A DNA stretch of 64,000 nucleotides, taken from the NCBI GenBank assembly GCA_003116975.1, contig BGKB01000144.1, positions 103,370 through 167,369 on the forward strand, in the 5' to 3' direction. Source of the DNA: Aurantiochytrium sp. KH105. Lineage: Eukaryota > Sar > Bigyra > Thraustochytrida > Thraustochytriidae. The notes below the pieces were generated by a model, which worked only from the letters and a program-made list of their open reading frames with translations, had not been told where the DNA came from and made no database searches. A program made the translations under genes and the position numbers. Below are positions 1 to 9,488 of the stretch, one piece after another (position 1 is the stretch's first letter; each line of letters opens with the position of its first letter).

Positions 1-593
1 CTTGCTTGCTTGCTGCTGACCCCGGCCAGGCCGCAGGCGGTCGTGCCGAGCGCGCGCGAGAGGGAGAGGGCCGCGGCGGACCGATCGGACGACCAAGAGC
101 AATGGAGCAGGCCCGAAGTCGGTGTTGATCTGGGATGCCCCATGAGAAACGAGATGAAATGAGCCTCTGGGATGGGATGAGACCTGCACACGCTGACGCA
201 CGCGCCGAGCCCACCACAGCTCGACTTGCTTGTGCTCGCTTGCTTTTATACTATCTCGCCCGAAACTTCGTCCTATGGGCTTAGCCTAATTACTGTGCAT
301 GCGTCCGCGCGTATGCGCGCAAAAGGCGCTGCTTCGGCATGCGTAAAGAATGATGCTCTCTCACGTGGCTTGCCTCTTCAACGACGGTCGCTTGCCTCTT
401 GAACGATAGCTTACTGTTAGTCGGGAAAGGAGGGAGGGAGGGAGGGAGGGAGGGAGGGAGGGGAACATCTGTGCGCCTCAAAGGCTGGTGGAATTAGGTT
501 CTGATTTTGATTATTGTGATCATGGACAAAAGTATAGTATAGGGGGCCTAGGCCTAGGCCTAGACCCCAACCCGCGGTGGGATGGTTAGCTAG
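1..593. other. Left-edge non-coding stretch with simple repeats
   Basis: I see no convincing gene here. A run of GGGA tetramers lies near 427-462 and three GGCCTA-type hexamers near 545-566, followed by GCTA repeats at 586-600 next to the stop codon of the following gene. It is probably the 3' flank of the gene at 594-2009, which lies on the minus strand. Confidence 0.5.
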
Positions 594-2009
594 CTAGCTT
601 CGCCTCTTGTTCGAGCTACTTGTGCTAGAAAAGAGAAATGCGAAAATGTGAAAAGGACGCAGTAGCGTGAAGAGGAGATTGATCAGCAGACGAATATATT
701 GGCCCTGCGGAAAGAGCTTATTCATGGTACGTGCAGCCTCGGCGACGACAGGTCTTGAGAGATGCAGCGGCGGGCCAAGCATTTGCAGCTCGTTAAGCGT
801 CGAGTATAGCTTGTTGCGCGACGAGAGCTCGAGCTCGTCCACAGGGAGCAACGCCGTTGCCTTGAGGTAGTCAATGAGTACCTTTTCGTTGCGTGAAGCA
901 ATGCTCCGCAGCTGATGGACAAGCTGGGGCACAAAGGAATCGAGACCATCGTCAAGCTGAAGCTGATTGACGCAAAAGGCCTGCACGCGCTCTGGACGGG
1001 TCGAATAGTAGTAGTAGAAGCGCGCGAGCACATAGGAAAAGTCCTTGCGAATCGAATCCTTTGCAGCGTGCGCAGATACGTAGTAAGAGGCCAGCTCGGT
1101 TTGGTCGCTGGCATTGGGATTGTCCAGAAAGAGAAGCGAGGTGGGCTCGAACATCTTTTCGCGCAGCCGCACAAACAAAGGCCACAACTTTCTCGTATCG
1201 TGCTCGATGTCAAACCAGAACAATTGGTACGTGCCTTTCAAAAGCACGTTAAAGCGCATCACCCATCCCTTGGTAGTGAATCCAGACTCCGTTTCGACCA
1301 TCCAGCGGTGAAAGAGGAGCGTAAAGACTGCAGGAAAATGCTCGAGCGACCACAGCTTGGCGCACAGCGGCAAGAGCAATTCCTTGACCATCCCGGGCTG
1401 GTGCTTGCGCTCCAGCATGTAGTAGTGCGTCGCGAGCAGCTCGTAGTAGAACCATCTTCGCTCCATGTCTAGATTGAGTTTTTCCGCGAATCGAGTGGGG
1501 ACTGTGCCGCTAATGTTGTAGAAGAGGTCCTCCATGACGCGCGAGTCATTGATGCTCTCCTGCAGTGCCTGGAGTACTTGTTCTGCGAGCTTGTACTGGA
1601 ATTTCTCTAGCATTGACGTTGGGCGCACAGGCTTTTTGGCCCCGGCTTGCGGCGCCGTGAGTCCGTGTCGCGCGGCTGCGAGTCCTGCTTCCAAAGTAGG
1701 TTTGGCTTCTGCGACCCTCAATCCAGTCCCTGATGCTGTCTTGGGTTGCGAGATCGCTACCGATGACGGAGACGATGAAGAAGACGAAGAGGAAGAAGAT
1801 GATGACGAGGAGGATGTCGATGACGATAATGACAGAGAGGCCATCAACGGCACGCTCGATTCATTGCTGTCAAACTCCGAACCTGAAATGAGGTTCGAAA
1901 AAGACCATCGTCTCGAGAGTGGTCGTTTGCTCTGCAACGGCTTGGCCGTCTCCTCCCCGTCGAGTTCTTGCAAGTCGTTGAGCGACTTGCTCTGTAGGCC
2001 TCGCCTCAT
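594..2009 (-). CDS. Conserved-looking protein of unknown function, 471 aa, poly-Ser N-terminus
   Basis: I do not recognise the family. The first ~120 residues are low-complexity, with a long serine run. From about residue 130 (TSMLEKFQYKLAEQ) the protein becomes compositionally normal, helical and rich in Trp, Tyr and Phe (for example MERRWFYYELLATHYYMLER), as expected of a globular alpha-helical fold. Near the C-terminus (about residues 435-460) is a hydrophobic stretch, LINLLFTLLRPFHIFAFLF, that could be a tail anchor or an amphipathic membrane helix, followed by a Ser/Lys/Arg tail. A soluble helical domain held to a membrane by its C-terminus is one reading. The ATG at 2009 is the first in frame, and G+C-rich low-complexity DNA lies upstream. 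Confidence that this is a real gene is high; no function is proposed. Confidence 0.75.
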   Translation of the reverse strand: MRRGLQSKSLNDLQELDGEETAKPLQSKRPLSRRWSFSNLISGSEFDSNESSVPLMASLSLSSSTSSSSSSSSSSSSSSSPSSVAISQPKTASGTGLRVAEAKPTLEAGLAAARHGLTAPQAGAKKPVRPTSMLEKFQYKLAEQVLQALQESINDSRVMEDLFYNISGTVPTRFAEKLNLDMERRWFYYELLATHYYMLERKHQPGMVKELLLPLCAKLWSLEHFPAVFTLLFHRWMVETESGFTTKGWVMRFNVLLKGTYQLFWFDIEHDTRKLWPLFVRLREKMFEPTSLLFLDNPNASDQTELASYYVSAHAAKDSIRKDFSYVLARFYYYYSTRPERVQAFCVNQLQLDDGLDSFVPQLVHQLRSIASRNEKVLIDYLKATALLPVDELELSSRNKLYSTLNELQMLGPPLHLSRPVVAEAARTMNKLFPQGQYIRLLINLLFTLLRPFHIFAFLFSSTSSSNKRRS

Positions 2010-3237
2010 CTTGGCTTCTCTTGCTTGATCCGCGCTAGCAGGTGCAGCGCGTCACCTCCCCGGACTGTCCTCCTGTCCTGCGCTCTTCCCGCCGGGACGC
2101 GAGCGGTCCTTGCCTGCCTGCCTGCTTGCGTGCTCGCGTACTTGCTCGCTCGCGAGCGGCCGTGCGTCCGTGCCCGGGTGCGTGCGTCCTGGCTGCTCGC
2201 TCGCTCGCTCGCTTGCTTTGCGTGCTTGCCTCGCCTCGCCTCGCCTCTTCTCGCTGCCTGGTCCCAGTACGCCGCGCCGGTCGAACCGACAGACAAGAGA
2301 CAGACAGTGACTCACAGACAGACAGTGCGCGACACACAGACAGTCAAACAGACAGACAGATAAGTGACAGACGGAGGCCAAAGGAGAGAGTGACACAGAG
2401 ACAGACAGGCAGGCAGAGAGGCGAACAGCCACGGCCGAGTCCGTCTGTCCCTGCTCGTTCGATTTTCTCCTTGTCCTTGTCCTTCTTCTTCTTCTTCTTC
2501 TTCTTCTTCTTCTACTACTTCTCCTTCCCCGGCCTGCTGTCTGTCTCCGCCGCACCGGTCGCCGCGAACCTCCCTCGCCTCTGCGCGCTCCCGCCTCGCC
2601 GCCGCGGGCTGCGCTGCGCGTCCGGGTCTGCCTCCTCCTCCTTGTACCTCCGGAGATTGCAGAAAGAAAGAAAAGAAACAAACAAACAAAGAAAGAAAGA
2701 AGAGCGTTGATAGTACTACTATACTGGCCAGCCCCCGCCGCCCTTGCGCGCGCCGCCGCAAACACGCTGCGCGAGGCGAGGAGGACAAGGAGGGAGGAGG
2801 AGGGGAGAAGGCGGGGAGGAGAGGCAGAACTGGACTGGGAGGAGGGCCGAGCGGAGGCGCGATGCAGACGGAGGGAGAGCCCGGCGGCGCGGGAAGGCGA
2901 GGCGAGGCCAGCCGGCGGGGCTCGGATGCTGCCGCGAAGACAAGCAAGCTGCTCAGTGCAGGCGGGGTAGAGCGTGAAAATCTCTTGGGGGAGGTTCCTT
3001 AGATATACGATTGTAGTACAACGCTCATCAGCAGCAGGTGCAGCTTGAATACTTTACTAGCCCACTCACCCGCGGTGAGGCCGAGGCAGAACGCAAGGGA
3101 GGAGTCGCGGCGCAGACGTGTCAGCGGCCGCGCGAGGGCGCAGGCCAATCGCACGGAGCAGCGCAGCGCAGACTGGACTTCAAGCCGCCGCGGAGATCGC
3201 TCGACGGTGAAGGCAGCGAGCGGGCAAGAACACAAGA
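2010..3237. other. Divergent intergenic region, low-complexity
   Basis: This spacer separates the minus-strand gene starting at 2009 from the plus-strand MCU gene at 3238, so it should hold both promoters. It contains GCTC/GCCT-type repeats (about 2110-2250), CAGA repeats (about 2289-2420), a (TTC)n tract (about 2483-2515) and GAAA/CAAA repeats (about 2660-2703). Several open frames cross it, but all are products of these repeats. No TATA box or other motif could be assigned with confidence. Confidence 0.5.
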
Positions 3238-4095
3238 ATGCGAGCTCGGGTCCTTGGCGCTGTCGTGGGTGCGGCGCCAGCGCTAGCGCCTGGACGACTA
3301 GCCCCACGACGACTAGCGCCAGGACGACTAGCACCAGGACGACTAACAGGGCCCGCGTGCCAAGTCTTATCAGCGCGGGCTCTGAGCGCCAACGTTTGGG
3401 TGCGCGCAGACCTTGGCACGCGAGGCAAGCTCGCTGTGCCTGTGCGCGCGAGCGCAACGGTGGCGGACCTCCTGGACGAGCTGGCGGTCAACTCGCAGAG
3501 CCAGACGCTCCTGATCGAAGGAACATCGCCAGAGGCGCGCATCGAGGACGCGCTGCGCAAGGGCTTTGCGGTGAAAATCGCAGGCCGCGACGTTTGGATT
3601 GAAGAGACCGAAAATTGCCAAGAGGCCCAGGCCCTCGCGCTCGGTCCCGCCGCGATCCCCGCCTGGGCCCTTCCACGCGAGGATGCAGAGGCTCGTGTCG
3701 GCGGCACCGAGGCCTTAGCACGTCTCGAGGCGAACGGACTCGTCTATTTAAGCAAGAAGACCAAGGATAGCGTTGTGTTGCACCCGGATTTAGTCCGTTC
3801 GCGCTTCACGGCGCCGCTGCCAACGGCTGACCCGACCTCGGACCTTGAAAGGCATCCTGCGCGACCATTGCGCGAGGTCATGGTGCGCTGGTCCATGGTT
3901 GCAGGGGTTTTCGCCGTGCAAGGCTTTCTCTTTTACCTGACCTTCTTCTTTCTTTCGTGGGATATTGTCGAGCCCATCACCTACTTTGTTGGCTCCACCG
4001 TATCGCTGCTTGCACTCTTGTGGTACATACGTACCTTTTCAAAGTTCTCCTACGCCGAAGTTCTCCGTCGTACGTGCTGGCATCCGGGTCGTTGA
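3238..4095 (+). CDS. MCU: Mitochondrial calcium uniporter pore subunit, MCU family (C-terminus abnormal)
   Basis: MCU forms the Ca2+-selective pore of the mitochondrial inner membrane. The diagnostic feature is the pore loop WDIVEPITYF (the WDxxEP signature with the selectivity-filter Asp and Glu) at about residues 239-248, between two hydrophobic segments (about 215-237 and 249-266). The first ~45 residues are Arg/Ala rich and lack acidic residues, as expected of a mitochondrial presequence; they contain four 15-bp repeats. Residues ~50-200 form a soluble matrix-type N-terminal domain. Family members normally continue for 50 or more residues after the second membrane helix as a matrix coiled coil. 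Here only about 20 residues follow, and the stop lies inside a duplicated 73-bp unit. A donor-like GTACGT at 4070 could mean that a 3' exon is missing from this model. Family assignment is firm; the 3' end is not. Confidence 0.85.
   Translation: MRARVLGAVVGAAPALAPGRLAPRRLAPGRLAPGRLTGPACQVLSARALSANVWVRADLGTRGKLAVPVRASATVADLLDELAVNSQSQTLLIEGTSPEARIEDALRKGFAVKIAGRDVWIEETENCQEAQALALGPAAIPAWALPREDAEARVGGTEALARLEANGLVYLSKKTKDSVVLHPDLVRSRFTAPLPTADPTSDLERHPARPLREVMVRWSMVAGVFAVQGFLFYLTFFFLSWDIVEPITYFVGSTVSLLALLWYIRTFSKFSYAEVLRRTCWHPGR
3292..3351 (+). repeat. Four tandem 15-bp units inside the MCU presequence
   Basis: Units of 15 bp (type GGACGACTAGCNCCA) start at 3292, 3307, 3322 and 3337. They encode a repeated Gly/Arg-Arg-Leu-Ala-Pro pentapeptide. 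Because the unit is a multiple of three, copy-number change would lengthen or shorten the predicted targeting peptide without breaking the frame. Confidence 0.85.
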
Positions 4096-4252
4096 GGTCT
4101 CCTTTCCTTCAATCATTCCTTTTCTACTTTCGTCCTGGACTTACAGATAGCCTATATTATGTATCACTTTGCCTGATTCGAAGTTCTCCAACGCCGAAGT
4201 TCTCCGTCGTACGTGCTGGCATCCGGGTCGTTGAGATCTCCTTTCCTTCAAT
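4041..4252 (+). repeat. Direct duplication of the MCU 3' end (73 bp, two copies)
   Basis: Positions 4041-4113 and 4180-4252 match with three mismatches by eye, offset 139 bp. The unit contains the last 16 or so codons of MCU, the stop codon and a donor-like GTACGT. The 66 bp between the copies is unrelated and pyrimidine rich. Confidence 0.9.
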
Positions 4253-4832
4253 GTTACAGAAAGTGAACAGAAGCGTATTCTTCTTCTTCTTCTTCTTCTT
4301 CTTCTTCTTCCTCGCATCTTATTCTGGCTCTAGCGTGTCCTTTCCCCCTGCACAGCCAGCCAGCGTCCAGGCAGAATCGGACACTGCAGCCAGTGACCAT
4401 GGTGAGTGTTCGTTCTAAAGTACGCGCAGAGGCGGGCTGCCGGCCATGGCGCGCTGCACGCGCTGCCGCCGCACGCGCTGTCGTTTGACTCTCGGCTCGA
4501 TCGCGGCAGCGGCGCGTCCTCGCGGCTTCTGCGGTTCGCAAGGCATCCCCAGCCGCTGCTAGACATTCGCTAGGTCAGGCCTAGGAGTCAAACCGGGAAC
4601 CTCCGGCAAGGCGACCGAGGAAATTTCATGCACAGCGGCAGTGCAGGCGCTGCGCTACAAGCAGGCGATCAACGAATGGCCGCCGCTGCTGCCGCTGGTC
4701 ATGATGGGGAAGAGAACACGGAGTGTGAGTGCAAACGCAGTAAACTGCAATGCAATGCGAGTTAGTTGATAAGCAACACAAATATTTGGTCTGGAGAATG
4801 CGATCTCCGGAGAACATTGCGATCTCCAGAGA
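4253..4832. other. Intergenic/leader region between MCU and the TPR gene
   Basis: It holds a (TTC)n tract at about 4278-4311 followed by a pyrimidine-rich stretch ending in CACAG near 4353, which resembles a splice acceptor. An ATG beside a GTGAGT lies at about 4398. A second, better candidate first exon is 4676-4724 (ATGGCC start, GTGAGT donor at 4725); spliced to 4879 it enters the frame of the downstream TPR gene. Between 4790 and 4850 a short motif, GCGATCTCC with a flanking GAGAA, recurs three times. Confidence 0.4.
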
Positions 4833-7631
4833 ATGCGATCTCCGAGCAGCTGCAGCTGTCAGGCCGAGCGCGTCGCAGCGCAGAAGCAAAACTCGAAAAG
4901 CAAAAGCGACGCCACGGACGACAGAGCGAGTGCGAGCCCAGACACGCACGCGAGAGCAAGGACGAAGACGAAGACGAAGAAGGGAGTAGTGGACGACGGA
5001 GACGCGGACGCAGACGCAGACGCAGGAGTAGAGGAGGTCGCCATGCGGGCCGCAGCGAACCTGCAAGCTACTGACATTCCCGACACCACGGGCTCCGGGG
5101 GCGGTGAGACCAAGATTGGGATATACAGACGAATCCGGAATCTTGCCGAGGACTTTATCCCTCCCACTCTTAAAGATCGCCCAACGTGCGCAATGCCTGC
5201 GCGCAACGAACCACACGACGCAGACTCCACCGAAAGTCAAGACTGGTGCTACGTAGAGGCACGCGATGCCGAGCCTGATGGTCTCTCTGAAAAGAAGTTT
5301 TCTGCTAATGTTGCTGACCATACGGATGCTTGCGCTCGCCTCGAGGCAAACTCAGACTACATTAGCTTCTGTGGCGTCTCCGTCTGGTTTCTCGCTGACC
5401 TTCAACGACGTATCGAAGAGGGCGACGAGGCAAGTGGCGTTAGGCTCCTCGTTTGCCAAGAGAACCTCACGCCAACAGTTTGCAAGGGTGACACAATCAA
5501 ATACATTCGCCATTATCAGGACGACACTTTTCTCGGGGAGGCAACGCACAATCACGAGCGCGTTTATTTCTCCATGAACAAGGTCCGAGATAAGCCACGA
5601 CGCGACTGGACGCTCGACGATATTCGTCAGCAAGTCGTGCTGAGTTACTGCAGAGAAAGCGGGCAACCCTTTCTGGACCTTCTCAACAACTCAGAGCTTG
5701 GCGAGCCATTCCGAGGCGCTTACGTTTGTCAGACGCGCTCATCCTCGTTCGTAGACATCGTCGAGTCTCTTGTGGCATACTGCCGGGGCCACGACCGCAC
5801 TCTCACGGAACAGTTCGTTTGGCTCGACATCTTTTGCGTCAATCAAACGCGCCTGAGGAACCAAGACAGTGATGGCAGCAGCAGCAGCATGTGCGAGCGA
5901 TTCGGTATCGAACGTGACCTTCACTGCAACGACGCCCTGCACAAGGCCATTCGTCGCTTCGACGACCGCCTCATCTATCTCAACTCCTGGCGCAGTCCCG
6001 CTGCTCTGACTCGTGCTTGGTGTGTGTGGGAAATGTATGGTATCATCAGCAGTGGTGCCAAAATGCACGTCCTCTTTGCACCTGGAGAGCAAGAAAATTT
6101 TCTCGCCACGCTCATGAACAATCTGGAGGAGATACCGCTTTACAAGGTTGATGTGCGCAATGCCCGCTGTCGAAATAAGCACGACCTTGTCCGCATTCAA
6201 AGCGCCATGGCCGCGCTTGAAGGCGGGATCGAGCGCGTCAACACGGAGCTCACGCAATATCTGCAGAAACTCCTCTTGGCGTGGACGCAACGTGCCGTAG
6301 ACGCAAAGCGGCGCAAAGCCCGCGGTCTCCTTCCCTATCCAATCCACACTTCCAGCGAGCAAACTGCTGGCCATGAGCCCCACCATCATGCTCCCGAGAA
6401 GCGGCACGAGCACTTTGAGCCCTGGATCGTCTTCGACTTCTCCACTTCAACGGACCAAAACGTTCGAGACGACTGCCTCATTAACCTCGCAACCTTGCTC
6501 AGCCAATCCGCATGCTTTCTTCATGACCCCGTGCCACACGTTGCGCTCGAGTATTACGAGGAGGCGCTCATGATCTACGCTTCCCTTTCTACGCCCGACC
6601 ATGGCCAGTGCGCAGCCATGCACAACAAGATCGCCATCGTCATGAGCACACAGGGCAGGAACGACGAAGCAATCGAGCGTCTCCATAAGGCGCTGGATCT
6701 CCACCAAGCACTGGCGCAGCGTGGAGAGCATCGCCCTCTTGAGGAGGCCACAACGCTTCAAAGTCTCGCCAAACTCAAAGGGCGCATCCATTGCCATGAG
6801 GAGGCTGCAAGTTTGTACCGTAAGGTTTACGAGATCCGTGTGAAGGAACTCGGACAGACGGGCGCACAAGTCGCCTCCCTTTTGGAAATGACAGCCATGA
6901 CCCACGTCGAGTGTCAAAACTACGAGGAGGCACTCCAAGCATGCGAAGAGGCCCTGCGCATCAAAGAAAAAACTTTTGGCGACATGAGCGAACACGTGGC
7001 CGCAACGCAAAATCTCATCGCCCGGGTCTATGCCAGCTGCGGCGAATATGAACGAGCACTCGAGCATTTCGAAACTTCTCTGCGTATTATTCACGAGACG
7101 CATGGGATCACGAGCACGCGCTTTGCATGGATTCTCGTCCGCATGGCGCCAGTGCTGCGACGATGTGGCCGTACGCAGGAGGCTTGCTGTCATCTGGAGA
7201 ATGCGCTTTGGATACAGCAGAATAGCCTTGGCGATTCTCATCAAGAAACAGCCGGTACACACAACGAGCTGGCCCACACTTTTTTGGATCTGGGCAAGTT
7301 GAGTCAGGCCCAGCATCATGCAAATCTCTCTCTCACTTACCGCCGGGCGAAGTATGGCAACAATGAACCACAAGTCGCCGACTCTCTCGAGATTTGTGCA
7401 CTGGTGCACGAGGACTTGGGCGAGGTTACGCAGGCGCTTAGTTTGGCAGAGGAGGGCCTGTACATTCGTCGGCATTGTCTCGGAGTGGAGCACGAAGCCA
7501 CACAAAAGTCTTTTTTTCTCGTGAATCGCCTCACGAATCTCACGTGCGAGGGTCTAACAGCTCGAAACCAGAGCGCCGCCGCCCCGTCGCGAGGTCTCTC
7601 GGCTCTACGCTGGAGACTTACTCCTCGATAG
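4833..7631 (+). CDS. Kinesin-light-chain-like TPR protein with N-terminal WLD...NQ domain
   Basis: The C-terminal half (about residues 575-895) is a series of ~42-residue tetratricopeptide repeats of the kinesin light chain/TPR_12 type, with recurring segments such as YEEALQACEEALRIKEKTFG. The N-terminal half (about residues 150-500) contains FVWLDIFCVNQ (about 329-339) and a later LTRAWCVWEMYG (about 392-403). From general knowledge, domains with a 'WLD..NQ ... RAWC.wE' layout occur beside TPRs in protist proteins and recall HET/TIR-like effector domains; whether they are homologous is inference. The first ~70 residues are low-complexity, so the start is uncertain: the ATG at 4833, an in-frame ATG at 5043, or an exon at 4676-4724 spliced to 4879. 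The gene ends 142 bp before the stop of PIG-A, which converges on it. I cannot assign a cargo-binding or immune-type role from sequence alone. Confidence 0.75.
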   Translation: MRSPSSCSCQAERVAAQKQNSKSKSDATDDRASASPDTHARARTKTKTKKGVVDDGDADADADAGVEEVAMRAAANLQATDIPDTTGSGGGETKIGIYRRIRNLAEDFIPPTLKDRPTCAMPARNEPHDADSTESQDWCYVEARDAEPDGLSEKKFSANVADHTDACARLEANSDYISFCGVSVWFLADLQRRIEEGDEASGVRLLVCQENLTPTVCKGDTIKYIRHYQDDTFLGEATHNHERVYFSMNKVRDKPRRDWTLDDIRQQVVLSYCRESGQPFLDLLNNSELGEPFRGAYVCQTRSSSFVDIVESLVAYCRGHDRTLTEQFVWLDIFCVNQTRLRNQDSDGSSSSMCERFGIERDLHCNDALHKAIRRFDDRLIYLNSWRSPAALTRAWCVWEMYGIISSGAKMHVLFAPGEQENFLATLMNNLEEIPLYKVDVRNARCRNKHDLVRIQSAMAALEGGIERVNTELTQYLQKLLLAWTQRAVDAKRRKARGLLPYPIHTSSEQTAGHEPHHHAPEKRHEHFEPWIVFDFSTSTDQNVRDDCLINLATLLSQSACFLHDPVPHVALEYYEEALMIYASLSTPDHGQCAAMHNKIAIVMSTQGRNDEAIERLHKALDLHQALAQRGEHRPLEEATTLQSLAKLKGRIHCHEEAASLYRKVYEIRVKELGQTGAQVASLLEMTAMTHVECQNYEEALQACEEALRIKEKTFGDMSEHVAATQNLIARVYASCGEYERALEHFETSLRIIHETHGITSTRFAWILVRMAPVLRRCGRTQEACCHLENALWIQQNSLGDSHQETAGTHNELAHTFLDLGKLSQAQHHANLSLTYRRAKYGNNEPQVADSLEICALVHEDLGEVTQALSLAEEGLYIRRHCLGVEHEATQKSFFLVNRLTNLTCEGLTARNQSAAAPSRGLSALRWRLTPR

Positions 7632-7773
7632 ATAGTAGGCTTGAGCTTGCGACTGTATTTTGACGTCGCGACTGCACGTGCAAAAAGAAATTGTCCGAGT
7701 CAGGGAAGTTGCGCCCGCCCTTGGGAGAAAAGGCGCGGTCGCCTGTGAACGCATGCGCTAGGGGACTCTCGAT

Positions 7774-9312
7774 CTATATGACAAATGCCGCGTCCGATTG
7801 CGCGAACGCATCGGGACAGAGACTTGGTGCTGCGTCAATATCGGCCGCAGGACGCAAGATACATGTGCACAATAGGACAGCATAGTCGATCAGTATAATA
7901 AACATGGCCATGATACCAGCGCAGGGTCCAACCTTGAGTGAGTTGACAAGTCGAGCCTCCAGCGTCGGAGGCTCGCGCTCCTTGATTTTATCGTACACGC
8001 GTGAGACACGTTCAGCCACGTCTGGCCACGTGTACATGTCCTTGACACGCTCATGAAAACGCTGAGGGTCCAGGCGCGAGAGCTTGTTCTGGAGGATGGC
8101 GTCTTCGATACAGGCGACGAGTGCCTGAGCCGACGGCTCAGATGCAAAGGTGATCATATCAGGTGGTAGCACCTCGGGTATTCCTCCCACACGCGTGCTG
8201 ATGACAAGTAGGCCGCAGCATGCTGCCTCTAATATGGCCATGCAAAAGGACTCGGTGAGAGAGCAATTGAGAAAAATCGATCCACGGCACAGCACATCCC
8301 GCACTTGGGCGTGCGGGACGCTGCCGAGGAGCTCAACTCGATCGTGAAGCTGATTGCGCTCCCGCATTTCGTCCAGAAGAAGTCGTTTTTCCCCGTCGCC
8401 GCCAACGATAAAATGAACTTGCGGAAAGCGAGCACAAACCAAAGGAATCACCTGAGCCACCAGATCGGTCCCTTTGCGATACGCGAGACGGTTAACTACG
8501 ACAATGTTTATTCGCGGCGCCGGGTCCCGTAGCGAAGGATCTGGTCGAAAACTGGCTGCATCGACGGCATTCGGAATCGTCGAGACCGCGTCCGCGAAAA
8601 CCTTTGCCCGCACGACCATATTTTCCCTGCATGTGTGCGAGACGCCAATGCAATGATCAATACTGCTAAGGGTGAAAGAGATGACTTTGTTCAGATGCAG
8701 ACTGGCCGTGTCGAAAATGTTAAAGAGTGAATGCGATGTGAAGCAGGTCCGTAGTCCAAGTGTTTGCGCGTGAAAAAGCGCTTCGTGCATGAGCGCCGAG
8801 GAGTCCTGGTGCCCGTGAACAATTTCGATGCCCTCGCGCAACACAATCTCCCGAAAGAGAGGGAGCAGCGGGAAAAACGTTGGCAAAGTGCAGTTTTGAA
8901 ACATAGGAAGCCACGGAATATAGTACACCTTGAGGCCGTTTGTCATGTAACGCACGCCTTTGCGGTCTCCCCAGCCGTGCGTGAGCACGACGACCTTGTG
9001 ACCCTTGCGTAAAAGGCACTGCGAGAGGCTCCAGATATGCATCTCGACGCCTCCAAGGTTGGGCCAGAAAAAGTCGCAGACCATGAGCACGCAGTGTCGC
9101 TTTCGAGCCGTCTTGTTCTGTCCATCCTCGCCGCGGCGATCCTCTCGGCTACGCGCACTTGCTGCGCCGTTTGCCTGCATCGTTCTGGTCGCAGCACTTT
9201 CTTGGCGAGAGGCAAGCACGCTCTTGAACGATTGACAACGTGGTGCATGCATGCATGGAGGCGAAGAAGAAGGGCGAGCCGAGCTGGAAAAAAAAAAAAG
9301 TAAAAAATCCAA
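7774..9312 (-). CDS. PIGA: PIG-A, GPI-GlcNAc transferase catalytic subunit
   Basis: PIG-A transfers GlcNAc from UDP-GlcNAc to phosphatidylinositol on the cytosolic ER face, the first step of GPI-anchor synthesis. The protein aligns by eye with the family along its length: VLMVCDFFWPNLGGVEMHIW near the start of the catalytic region, NGLKVYYIPW, VSTIPNAVD, the GT4 EX7E element ESFCMAILEA, and STRVGGIPEVLPP. A C-terminal hydrophobic segment (MAMFIILIDYAVLLCTCIL) fits the single ER membrane anchor of the family. Length (512 aa) is slightly above the usual ~480 because of the leader. The first residues are read through a poly-A/T tract at 9288-9299, so the ATG at 9252 or 9180 is a more believable start; alternatively the T-rich tract ending in CAG is a splice acceptor. 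The enzyme core is complete. Confidence 0.95.
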   Translation of the reverse strand: MDFLLFFFSSSARPSSSPPCMHAPRCQSFKSVLASRQESAATRTMQANGAASARSREDRRGEDGQNKTARKRHCVLMVCDFFWPNLGGVEMHIWSLSQCLLRKGHKVVVLTHGWGDRKGVRYMTNGLKVYYIPWLPMFQNCTLPTFFPLLPLFREIVLREGIEIVHGHQDSSALMHEALFHAQTLGLRTCFTSHSLFNIFDTASLHLNKVISFTLSSIDHCIGVSHTCRENMVVRAKVFADAVSTIPNAVDAASFRPDPSLRDPAPRINIVVVNRLAYRKGTDLVAQVIPLVCARFPQVHFIVGGDGEKRLLLDEMRERNQLHDRVELLGSVPHAQVRDVLCRGSIFLNCSLTESFCMAILEAACCGLLVISTRVGGIPEVLPPDMITFASEPSAQALVACIEDAILQNKLSRLDPQRFHERVKDMYTWPDVAERVSRVYDKIKEREPPTLEARLVNSLKVGPCAGIMAMFIILIDYAVLLCTCILRPAADIDAAPSLCPDAFAQSDAAFVI

Positions 9313-9488
9313 AAATAAAAACGTTTTTATTTTCTTCCTCCCTTTCTCTTTTGTTCGCCGACTGCGCGAAATTCACAATCACGCCACCACAATCTCTTTT
9401 TGTCAGTGTATGAAATGTATAAAATAATAAGACTTGGCCCCGGTACAACGAGGTACGACATCGCGTAAGGTTTACTTACAGTCTCCTC

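Noticed and set aside
2042-2947. Several 200-codon frames on both strands
   Set aside because: They arise from CAGA, GCCT and TTC simple repeats and have no protein-like composition.
4066-4400. Restored MCU C-terminus by splicing from the GTACGT donor
   Set aside because: None of the acceptors I tried (after ACTTACAG near 4146, after CTGCACAG near 4353) gave a sequence resembling the MCU matrix coiled coil.
4572-4612. tRNA-like segment on the minus strand with a GGTTTGACTCC stretch
   Set aside because: The flanking bases do not pair into a T arm or an acceptor stem.
6447-7505. 352-codon minus-strand frame inside the TPR gene
   Set aside because: The plus strand encodes clear TPRs over the same bases; the antisense frame results from codon bias.
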